Source: an uncultured Clostridia bacterium
GTDB lineage: Bacteria > Bacillota > Clostridia > UBA1381
Assembly (NCBI GenBank): GCA_934454215.1
Contig: CAKSGG010000065.1
Location: 1-17,994, forward strand
DNA length: 17,994 nt
Direction: 5' to 3'
Of the stretch, positions 8,609 through 15,887 are shown in pieces (position 1 is the first letter of the stretch; the number at the start of each line of letters is the position of its first letter). A model generated the notes under the pieces. It was given only the letters and a program-made list of their open reading frames with translations, was not told the origin of the DNA and ran no database searches. The position numbers and the translations under genes were made by a program.

Positions 8609-10591
8609 TTACTTTCTTAATGTAACGGCATTACTGTAAATCATCATATCAGCCGCATCGTTCCAAAACACAATCTGCATGGAATCAATATCGGTCATAT
8701 CGGCGGGAGCGGTAAATTCTTCATTCAGCTTCACTCCGCTGTTTGCCGAAAAAGCGACTGTTTTTAACGATGTTGAAACCATTCTGTTCCCGTTAAAATA
8801 CGATACGCAGATTACACATTTACCGTCATTCTGCGTTGCATTTACAAGCGACGCTTTTACATTAAGCTTGCCGTTTGCCGAAATGGTTTCAATGCTTTCA
8901 TGTTTAACATTGCCCGTATAAATTCCGTCAACATCAAGCTTGACTTCTCTCTTCCCCGTTTTAAATCCAACCGTATGTCCCGACGATAACTGTTCGCCGC
9001 TTTCGGTTTGAACGGATTTTGATATTTTAACCGCATAATTTGTGTTTTCTTTCAGACACTCGTCCAAAGACAAAATATATTTCGTTCCGTCTGCTGTTTT
9101 ATTTATCGAAACATCAACTCCGTCCGCACTTTGGCTGTAATCTGTCAGCCTTATACCTGCGTCCGCACTTTCCTCCGTAACCTCTGTACTGAAATCAAGC
9201 ACAATACTTTTAATTCCGGGAGTAATTTCTTTACTTAAATCCGTAATTTGATTATCGGCATAATCAATAAACACCGTTTTATCGGCATTAAATTCGGGCT
9301 TTTGACCCATGTTTTCAAATTTTATATTATCTATATAATATGTCTCACCCGACGAATCTCTGTTCCATACGAAAAACTCCGTGGTATTTTCCGCAACGGC
9401 GTCACCCGTATCCTCCGCCTGAAAATATGACGGCTCTATTGTGCCCAGCTCTCTTTGCGTTTCACGGTCTGTAACGGTGTATTTTATAAATCCGTCCAAG
9501 CCCTTTTCGTAAAACGTAACCTCAACCGTGTACCATTTTCCTGCCTCCATACCCGATATAACGCATGATGAATCATCGTATGTACGCTTTATTCCCGCAA
9601 AGCCGTTTTTTGTATTAAAGTAACCGAGCGACCACGGCGTTGCACCGCCCGTAACAAAGTTAAATCCGCCTCCGCCTCCGCCCGTTTCGGGCGCCATAAT
9701 ATCATAAGAAGCTTTATATATACAGTCGTTATTCTTTTTTACATCAAAATAAATATACGCTCCCTCGGGTATTTTCAGCGTTCCGTCCGATATATCTGTA
9801 TTCGAATTTTTTCTCCAGCCGTTACCGTTCGATAATAATTCCGCAATACTGCCGACATCAAATTTTTCTTCAAATACAACACCCTCGGGAAGTTCAGGCT
9901 CATCAGGCTCGGGGTTTGGCATTGGTATTTCTTTTAATGTAATATCGTCAATGCAGACATTCCCGTTAATTCCGACATTCCAAAAATATATATCTTTAAT
10001 CTTTACGCTTTTTTCGGCAGGAATCATAGACATATCATCTGCACCGACAAACATTCCGTTTTCCTTTTGTGAATTGATAACAGTACCGTTCTCATCAAGT
10101 AAAGTCCATTCCGTATATCTATGCTCAGAACCTGTTGAAAATCCTATTTTTACGGTATACCATTTATTAATCTCACCGCCGTAATGATGCGATTCGTCAA
10201 TATCAACTCCGTTCAGCGATTTCCAATAAAATCCCTTTTCGGGCTTTGCCGCTCCGAACGCAATCTGATAACCGCTCGTATTATCATAAATTTTCCAGAT
10301 TCCTCCCGTACCCTCGAACTTTATTTTATAAGAAAATTCGTATGCTTTTTCGGAATCCGTATCGGGCAATTTCAAAAGCGGATATTTACCCGCAGCAATT
10401 TTTAATTCTCCGTCAGATACGTTTCCGTGATTTGCATAATTCCAAGCATTTGAATCCAATGCGGTATCTCCTTCAAAATCCTCGTAATAAAGAATATTAT
10501 CTTCCTCTGCATGAGATATATTTGCGGCAGGTACGGCTGTGAACAGAATACCCGCCGATAATATTATACCGAGTATTTTTTTCATTCTCAT
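8609..10591 (-). CDS. Secreted LamG-like/Ig-domain carbohydrate-binding protein
   Basis: The 660-residue product has a signal peptide (residues 1-28, NISHA before EED). A LamG/concanavalin-like module spans about 33-222, followed by a short Pro/Glu linker (PMPNPEPDEPELP). A second module spans 239-430 and includes a hexaglycine at 304-309. An SbsA-like Ig domain lies at about 433-548 (ITPGIKSIVLDFS, ending GHTVGFKTGK). A C-terminal beta domain covers 550-660, with IVFWNDAADMM resembling the end of the 780-residue glycosidase. No catalytic acid pair is evident. Known: this modular make-up is common in clostridial pectinase and hemicellulase loci. Inferred: captures glycan near the enzymes. Two ATGs lie near the start; the first (10591) is kept because AAAGGAG is nine bases upstream of it and fifteen from the second. 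It is the shorter paralogue of the leftmost gene. Confidence 0.85.
   Translation of the reverse strand: MRMKKILGIILSAGILFTAVPAANISHAEEDNILYYEDFEGDTALDSNAWNYANHGNVSDGELKIAAGKYPLLKLPDTDSEKAYEFSYKIKFEGTGGIWKIYDNTSGYQIAFGAAKPEKGFYWKSLNGVDIDESHHYGGEINKWYTVKIGFSTGSEHRYTEWTLLDENGTVINSQKENGMFVGADDMSMIPAEKSVKIKDIYFWNVGINGNVCIDDITLKEIPMPNPEPDEPELPEGVVFEEKFDVGSIAELLSNGNGWRKNSNTDISDGTLKIPEGAYIYFDVKKNNDCIYKASYDIMAPETGGGGGGFNFVTGGATPWSLGYFNTKNGFAGIKRTYDDSSCVISGMEAGKWYTVEVTFYEKGLDGFIKYTVTDRETQRELGTIEPSYFQAEDTGDAVAENTTEFFVWNRDSSGETYYIDNIKFENMGQKPEFNADKTVFIDYADNQITDLSKEITPGIKSIVLDFSTEVTEESADAGIRLTDYSQSADGVDVSINKTADGTKYILSLDECLKENTNYAVKISKSVQTESGEQLSSGHTVGFKTGKREVKLDVDGIYTGNVKHESIETISANGKLNVKASLVNATQNDGKCVICVSYFNGNRMVSTSLKTVAFSANSGVKLNEEFTAPADMTDIDSMQIVFWNDAADMMIYSNAVTLRK
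9302..10495 (-). repeat. LamG-like modules A and B of the 660-residue protein
   Basis: Module A (about 9926-10495) and module B (about 9302-9877) are the counterparts of the A1/A2 and B modules of the leftmost gene. A 19-base identical string, ttgaatccaatgcggtatc on the plus strand, is found at 10450-10468 and at 1816-1834, both within the start of module A. This shows DNA-level relatedness as well as protein similarity. Confidence 0.7.
9668..9693 (-). other. GC-rich hairpin and G-run tract inside coding sequence
   Basis: On the transcript strand CGCCCG, AAA, CGGGCG make a perfect 6-bp stem. A run of closely spaced GG pairs (GGAGGCGGAGGCGG) follows, encoding the polyglycine of the second LamG module. 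This is the most GC-rich patch I noticed in an otherwise AT-leaning gene. Any RNA-structural role is speculative. Confidence 0.4.
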
Positions 10592-10608
10592 ATAAATATC
10601 TCCTTTCC

Positions 10609-13600
10609 CTATCTTTTCAGATTCATACTTCCGAACAGCTCAACGGTTTTCGGATTTCCTATACCCGACATATACTCAATCCAGCCTCTGCCGTCACCGT
10701 CATTGTCGTTAAGCATAACCGAAAAACGGTAGCTTTTTTCAATTTCCTTTTCATCAACAACGTAATCCTTGTAAAAAATCTCATCCCACGGCAGTCTGAC
10801 CTCATATACTCTGTATCCGTTATACCGTTTAACGGCTATTTCACTGTTTTCAACAACTCCTACAGGCTGTCCGTCATAATATGAGCTGTACCTGTATATC
10901 TTAGCGCCGCCGCTCGGCACTTCTCCCAATCCAAATTCATTGATTTTCGTTGTTTCCACAGGATTTATATATTTTCTGTCATCTACCGCAAACTGAAAGC
11001 TGTCCGTACTCCACATATTCCACGGGTCATTTCCGTGCTGAATATAGTTTACATCATCTGTAGCAATTCCCAGAAAATAAAGATTATCCTCGTCCCACAT
11101 AAGCGAGCCGCTGAACGAAACGTCACTCGGTCCGCCCCAGTTTTCTATTTCCTTTACATTGCTTGCGCTGTCTGCGCCAATCCAGCTTCCCGTCCATTCT
11201 CCGTCGCTTATAACTCCGTCAATAGTCGGCTTGTTCTTTGCATATACCGCTGTCGTGAAATTAAGCTTTGTTTCGTTTTCTTCTTTATATCCGCTGTCAA
11301 GCACCGCCTCCGACTTTAAATCAATTACGTTTTTGCTGACCTTTTCGGGAAGAGTAAAATAATACGCAACCTCCTCCTGCGGATTTAGCTTAAATTCACG
11401 TTCCGTATTCATGTCCGCTATATTCTCGGGCCTTATAAGCTTGTATTTTCCGCTTATTTCAAGGCTCATACAAAGGTTTTTCACAACTGCTTTTACACGC
11501 CACTGATTATTATTCAGCTCCGACGCAGGCTCGGAAGTTATCGTTATTTTTAAAGGCGAGGTAATGTTCAGAGTATGCTCGGCGGCATAGTATGCCTTGC
11601 CCTCTAAATCCACTGCTGAAACTCCAAACCTGCACTGACTTGATATTTTATTCGGTACTTTTATTTTAATTTCAGCTGTATCACCGATAAATCCGTTATT
11701 TTCAACCACCTCAACCGAATTTTCCACCTGCAACTCAAGCTTTTTATCTGTGTGCTTTATAAGCTTTAACGACACAATATCTCCGCCCGAACCGCTTACC
11801 GTCAAATTTTCAGCCTCCGCTAAAGGATTATATTCCGTAACCGCAAAATCGGTAAAGTTACCCGTAACATAAACAGGTTCTTCTGTCAGCACAAAACTGT
11901 ACTCTCCGTTATCCGAATACAGAGTGTTAATTCTGTTTCCGAAAGCGTCGTAAACCTCAACCGAAGAACAGCCCAGTCTGTAATTTTTCTTACAGCCGCT
12001 CTCTTCGTTAATTTTGCTGTTATGCGACTGCAAATGCAATACGTCTTTTTTCAATTCATTATTATAATAATGGAAAGAATACACGCTGTCATCTTCAATA
12101 ACGTCTTTTACATCTGTATTTTGATTGATAAAATAATTAAATGCCGTCACTCCGAGAAAACTCTCCTTAGCCGCATAAGGATTTGATTTTGCCGCATACC
12201 AGTCGACAATACCCCAGTTTTCTTCAAGCTCATTACGGCGTGCTCTATCCGCAAAGCAATAGAAAATATATTTATCGTACAAACCGTAACTTTTTGCTAT
12301 TGACCTTGAAATTGCAAAGTTCTGATACTGCTCCTGTCTTGTATACCCTCTTTCATTTTCGTAAGTGGAAAAACCAAATTCCGTAATCCATACTTCTTTA
12401 TCCTGCAATCCGTATTCAGACATCAACTCATGCAATTTTTGAGCACTTTCTATCCAAAGCTTATCCATAAAGCTGCCCGACCAATCATACGGGTGTATAC
12501 TGAATGCATCCATAGCTTCACCGCCGCCCGCTTCAAACACACGCTTTGTCCATTGATAATCTATATTCAAACCGTCCTTTGCCGCAGTTCCCAAACCTAT
12601 TACCGTTGCCTCGGGAGCAATTCTCTTTATAATCGGATACGTATGCTTTGACATTTCCGCATAATCCTCCGCCGTTGCTCCGTTTGGATTAAATGCCGTA
12701 ATATTCGCTTCGTTCCATATTTCAAAAACATCAATAACATCTTTGCATTGAGTTACCGTATCTGTCAGCCATTTTTCCCATTCTGCCAGTTCAGACGCCG
12801 TTTTCGGTATTCCTCCGCCAGTTCCTCCGAAAAGAATACCTATTACGGATATTCCCTGCTCCTTCAGCTTTCGCCAGCCGTCAAGGCATGACTGCTTTAC
12901 AATCCAGTTTTTTCCGTCATAAGTAAATACATTCTTGTTTAAATCATCACGCAGATATGTTATGCCCGCTTTATTGTATACCGAAGCCACGTCCTCCGGC
13001 TCTCCCATGCCGTATGCCATGAGCTGATGACAGCTCCCGTATTCCGTGTTTCCTTTTCCCGCTTCGAACGTATGGGAAACGGAAAATTTAATTTCAAACG
13101 GCTGCTCAATTTTAGTTCCCTTTGATTTATAATCAATTTCGGCACTGCCGTTTATTTTGTACAAATCATATTTTTTCGGGTTTGCAAACGGAAGCTTATA
13201 TTGATTTGTTTCCAAAGCCTTCATGTCAAACGTAACAGGCTCGATATTTTCAATCAATCTGTCATAACTGTCATAAACCTCACCCCTGACAGTGAAAGAA
13301 ATATCTCCGTTATGGTCTTTGTTTTTCGCATTGACCCAAATTGCCGTATCGTCCGTATCATTCATAAGATTGCCCGCATTGCCCAATCCAAAATCAGCCT
13401 TAAGCGGATTTTCATATTCTCCATATGTAATTTTTATCGAACCGAACAGTACGTTTTCACTGCTCATACGGAGCGTAGGACTCCACACCGACAAACGCAA
13501 ATCACCGCCGTAAATTCTGTTTGCCGCTCTCATATCTTCAATATGAAACGTATAGCTTGTCCATTCGTTTGTATTTTGCAGATTTACCATTTCGGTTTCT

Positions 13601-13998
13601 TTATATACGTCATTACTTTCCAAGCCCGACCATTCCTTATCAGGGTTATGTGAATCGTAATGAATATTAAAATGACCGTTTCCTTTATCAAAATACTCTA
13701 CCGTAATATCAACAGGCGTATCCTGCGGTAAATCATACATGAAATTATCCGCAATATCAATCCACATACTGTCGCCGCCCGCATCTGCAACAGACTTCGT
13801 TCCTGTTCTGCCCTGTTCCGTTGCCGCAACCATATAGTTTGCATATCTTTCATTCATATTTGTATACTGCGGTATGTTTCCGAATATAATCTCCGCATAA
13901 TCAACAGCCTCATCCGCCGACGCAATACACGGAATAAGCTGTATTTGCATCACTGCGGCAAGCAATACGGAAACTATTTTATAATTCAATTTCTGCAT
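10609..13998 (-). CDS. Secreted multidomain clan-A-like glycoside hydrolase with CBM9-like C-terminus
   Basis: The 1129-residue product has a signal peptide (residues 1-28, CIASA before DEA). An N-terminal jelly-roll-like domain spans about 36-192 (WIDIADNFMYDLP, then VEYFD). An Ig-like domain covers about 196-310. A TIM-barrel-like region covers about 315-625, with VFEIWNEAN (likely acid/base Glu430), FSIHPYDWS near 499-507 and VWITEFGFS (likely nucleophile Glu540). A small beta domain holding VYDAFGNR and EEPVYVTG follows at about 630-715, then two Ig-like stretches to about 915. A CBM9/DOMON-like domain spans 920-1129 (PTIDGVISDGEWTGSW, then WDEDNLYFLG). Known: CBM9-type domains bind chain ends of xylan, cellulose or other glycans. 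The barrel resembles GH39/GH5-type clan-A enzymes, but I cannot assign a family. AAAGGAG precedes the ATG. It starts 19 nt after the second permease gene, so the two are probably co-transcribed. Confidence 0.85.
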   Translation of the reverse strand: MQKLNYKIVSVLLAAVMQIQLIPCIASADEAVDYAEIIFGNIPQYTNMNERYANYMVAATEQGRTGTKSVADAGGDSMWIDIADNFMYDLPQDTPVDITVEYFDKGNGHFNIHYDSHNPDKEWSGLESNDVYKETEMVNLQNTNEWTSYTFHIEDMRAANRIYGGDLRLSVWSPTLRMSSENVLFGSIKITYGEYENPLKADFGLGNAGNLMNDTDDTAIWVNAKNKDHNGDISFTVRGEVYDSYDRLIENIEPVTFDMKALETNQYKLPFANPKKYDLYKINGSAEIDYKSKGTKIEQPFEIKFSVSHTFEAGKGNTEYGSCHQLMAYGMGEPEDVASVYNKAGITYLRDDLNKNVFTYDGKNWIVKQSCLDGWRKLKEQGISVIGILFGGTGGGIPKTASELAEWEKWLTDTVTQCKDVIDVFEIWNEANITAFNPNGATAEDYAEMSKHTYPIIKRIAPEATVIGLGTAAKDGLNIDYQWTKRVFEAGGGEAMDAFSIHPYDWSGSFMDKLWIESAQKLHELMSEYGLQDKEVWITEFGFSTYENERGYTRQEQYQNFAISRSIAKSYGLYDKYIFYCFADRARRNELEENWGIVDWYAAKSNPYAAKESFLGVTAFNYFINQNTDVKDVIEDDSVYSFHYYNNELKKDVLHLQSHNSKINEESGCKKNYRLGCSSVEVYDAFGNRINTLYSDNGEYSFVLTEEPVYVTGNFTDFAVTEYNPLAEAENLTVSGSGGDIVSLKLIKHTDKKLELQVENSVEVVENNGFIGDTAEIKIKVPNKISSQCRFGVSAVDLEGKAYYAAEHTLNITSPLKITITSEPASELNNNQWRVKAVVKNLCMSLEISGKYKLIRPENIADMNTEREFKLNPQEEVAYYFTLPEKVSKNVIDLKSEAVLDSGYKEENETKLNFTTAVYAKNKPTIDGVISDGEWTGSWIGADSASNVKEIENWGGPSDVSFSGSLMWDEDNLYFLGIATDDVNYIQHGNDPWNMWSTDSFQFAVDDRKYINPVETTKINEFGLGEVPSGGAKIYRYSSYYDGQPVGVVENSEIAVKRYNGYRVYEVRLPWDEIFYKDYVVDEKEIEKSYRFSVMLNDNDGDGRGWIEYMSGIGNPKTVELFGSMNLKR

Positions 13999-14017
13999 TT
14001 TCTGCTCCTTTCCGCTA

Positions 14018-14932
14018 TCAGCCTTTCACACCGCCTACATTAACTCCGCCCAGAATATACTTCTGGAAAATGACAAATATCAAAAACGGCGGTACTGAGG
14101 CAAATACCATACACATAAAATATGTATTCAGTTGTACATTCGCCGCACTCTTTACCATAAGAACCTTAACGGGAACAACATATTTATCGGGATTTAATAC
14201 AAGCATAGGCGTAAAGAAGTTTGACCATGTACCGCTTAACGTCGTAATAGCCACATAAATAACAACAGGCAGTGACAGCGGCAGCATAATCAAAAACATA
14301 ATCCGCAGATTTCCCGCACCGTCAAGCTTTGCAGCCTCAATATACGAATCCGACAGCATATCAAAGCTGTTTTTAAACAGAATAACATTAAATGAGTTTG
14401 CCGCCGCACTCAGCCACATCGGCCAATATGTATTTAACAGACTTACTCCGCCTATATCGTACGCAAACGGAAAATGCAGCCATGAAATATAATTCGGCAC
14501 CATTCTTATCTGCGAAGGCATCATCATTGTCCATGTGACAAGCATAAATACAAATTTAACGCCCTTAGGCTTCATTTTTGAAAGCACATATCCGCCCAAA
14601 GCACACACAAGAATTGTTGACGCAAGCTCGCCCAATGAAAGAACAATTGTATTTATAATTGAATTTCCAAGCTGTAATTCCGTCCAAGACTGCGATAGTC
14701 TTGTTTTGAATATTTCAAAGCTCATTTCTTTCGGAAAAAATGTTACGTCCCGTCCGTAAATCTCCTGTGTCGGTTTAAACGCCGTGACGACAGTCCATAT
14801 TGCCGGTATTAATGAAACAATACACGTTATAACCAATATTACAAAGAAAAAACCGTATAAAAATTTTCCGTAAGGCGTTTTCAAGTCTGACACACACAGC
14901 ACGCCGGCTTGTTTGTTTATTGATTTTTTCAT
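14018..14932 (-). CDS. Sugar ABC transporter permease, CUT1 MalG/LacG-type
   Basis: This is the second inner-membrane subunit of a carbohydrate importer. From the start chosen here it has 304 residues and about six hydrophobic segments, the first at about 24-50. The cytoplasmic EAA loop lies at about 199-220 (EAAKLDGAGN, then LPLSLPV) and docks on the ATPase. The end GGVNVGGVKG is typical of the MalG side of CUT1 systems. A longer frame opens at ATG 14977, overlapping the first permease gene. The ATG at 14932 is preferred because GGAG lies six bases before it, the upstream ATG has no ribosome site, and the start then falls 13 nt after the preceding stop. It pairs with the MalF-type permease and the lipoprotein upstream. 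The substrate is presumably oligosaccharides released by the neighbouring enzymes (inference). Confidence 0.93.
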   Translation of the reverse strand: MKKSINKQAGVLCVSDLKTPYGKFLYGFFFVILVITCIVSLIPAIWTVVTAFKPTQEIYGRDVTFFPKEMSFEIFKTRLSQSWTELQLGNSIINTIVLSLGELASTILVCALGGYVLSKMKPKGVKFVFMLVTWTMMMPSQIRMVPNYISWLHFPFAYDIGGVSLLNTYWPMWLSAAANSFNVILFKNSFDMLSDSYIEAAKLDGAGNLRIMFLIMLPLSLPVVIYVAITTLSGTWSNFFTPMLVLNPDKYVVPVKVLMVKSAANVQLNTYFMCMVFASVPPFLIFVIFQKYILGGVNVGGVKG

Positions 14933-14936
14933 AATA

Positions 14937-14942
14937 CTCTCC
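14937..14942 (-). promoter_or_regulatory. Ribosome binding site deciding the start of the second permease gene
   Basis: GGAGAG on the minus strand overlaps the region just after the first permease's stop, with GGAG six bases before ATG 14932. Nothing comparable precedes the alternative ATG at 14977, whose upstream sequence is gtttctatttct. Confidence 0.65.
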
Positions 14943-14945
14943 AAT

Positions 14946-15863
14946 CTAAAAGTTTTCCTCAACCTTTCTGTTTGCATAGAAATAGAAACAAGTCATAACC
15001 ATTAATATTAAAAATATTATAACTCCCAAAGCCATAGCCTGACCCGTCCTTTGACCGCTGCTTTTAAATCCGTACAGATAAAGCTGATATGCCAGCGACG
15101 CAGACGCTCCGTTAGGGCCTCCGTCGGTCATTGCAAGAGGCTGTTCCAAAATCTGAAAAACCGCAATAATCTGTCTGACTAAATTCAAAAGTATAATTCC
15201 TGCCATTTGAGGGAGCGTCACATATCTGACCCGCCTTAACGGACCTGCACCGTCAATCAGCGCCGCCTCATAAAGCTCGGCGGAAACTCCCTGCAAGGTC
15301 GAATAATAAAGCAGCATTGTTCCCGCAAATCCCGACCATGTTGCATAAATTACAATTCCTATAATCGTAAATCTTGAATCGTCAAGCCATGCAAACGTTC
15401 CAAAGCCTAATTTTGTCAAAATCATATTTAACAAGCCAAGATTACTCGGGTCGTAAATTCTGCTCCAAATCATCATCGCAGCAATCCCAGGAATAACCGC
15501 CGGAAGATAAATGAGAGTACGCAGTGTATTTTTAAAGCGAACCATTTCATTTATCATAACCGCAACTATGAGCGGCGGAATAAAACCGATTATCAGCGAC
15601 CAGAAAACATACATAACCGTATTTTTCAGCGTCGGCAAAAACTGTGAATTTGATAAAACCAGTCTGTAGTTTTCCAAGCCGATAAATTTACCCGGTCTGT
15701 ATCCGTTCATCTTGAAAAACGACCAAAATCCGCCTATTACGGTAGGACGCCATATTGCAAGATACATAACCGCTATCATGGGCATTATAAATACCCATGA
15801 CAGCAAATCTCTTTTATACCATTTTTTTAACCTGCTTGCTTTAACCTTATTATTTTTAAGCAT
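14946..15863 (-). CDS. Sugar ABC transporter permease, CUT1 MalF/LacF-type
   Basis: This is the first inner-membrane subunit of the importer, 305 residues from the start chosen here. It has about six membrane segments; the first contains LSWVFIMPMIAVMYLAIW and is preceded by a basic N-terminus. FIGLENY is typical of the MalF/UgpA group, and the EAA loop lies at about 199-220 (EAALIDGAGP, then VTLPQM). A conserved TDGGP motif follows near 246-250. The frame extends to a TTG at 15881, but ATG 15863 is better placed: AAAGG lies eight bases upstream of it and no ribosome site precedes the TTG. The gene follows the binding-protein gene by 24 nt and precedes its partner permease by 13 nt. No ATPase gene is in the window, so a shared MsmX/MsmK-type ATPase encoded elsewhere is likely, as is common for CUT1 systems in Firmicutes. 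Confidence 0.93.
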   Translation of the reverse strand: MLKNNKVKASRLKKWYKRDLLSWVFIMPMIAVMYLAIWRPTVIGGFWSFFKMNGYRPGKFIGLENYRLVLSNSQFLPTLKNTVMYVFWSLIIGFIPPLIVAVMINEMVRFKNTLRTLIYLPAVIPGIAAMMIWSRIYDPSNLGLLNMILTKLGFGTFAWLDDSRFTIIGIVIYATWSGFAGTMLLYYSTLQGVSAELYEAALIDGAGPLRRVRYVTLPQMAGIILLNLVRQIIAVFQILEQPLAMTDGGPNGASASLAYQLYLYGFKSSGQRTGQAMALGVIIFLILMVMTCFYFYANRKVEENF

Positions 15864-15871
15864 TTTTCTAA

Positions 15872-15876
15872 CCTTT
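15872..15876 (-). promoter_or_regulatory. Ribosome binding site supporting the ATG start of the first permease gene
   Basis: AAAGG on the minus strand lies eight bases before ATG 15861-15863. It would be inside the coding sequence if the TTG at 15881 were used. It is weaker than the AAAGGAG sites of neighbouring genes. Confidence 0.55.
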
Positions 15877-15887
15877 CGCAAAATCCA

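Noticed and set aside
12960..13145. Minus-strand 61-codon frame inside the 1129-residue glycosidase gene
   Set aside because: Out of frame with the glycosidase, highly basic and without a ribosome site.
13201..13653. Plus-strand open frame of 150 codons, and many shorter plus-strand frames throughout
   Set aside because: Each lies antisense to a well-supported minus-strand gene, lacks a ribosome site and has low-complexity or cysteine/serine-rich translations typical of shadow frames.
13915..13998. Lipoprotein signal in the 1129-residue protein (LIPC)
   Set aside because: Proline before the cysteine does not fit a lipobox, and ASA before Asp gives a normal signal-peptidase I site.
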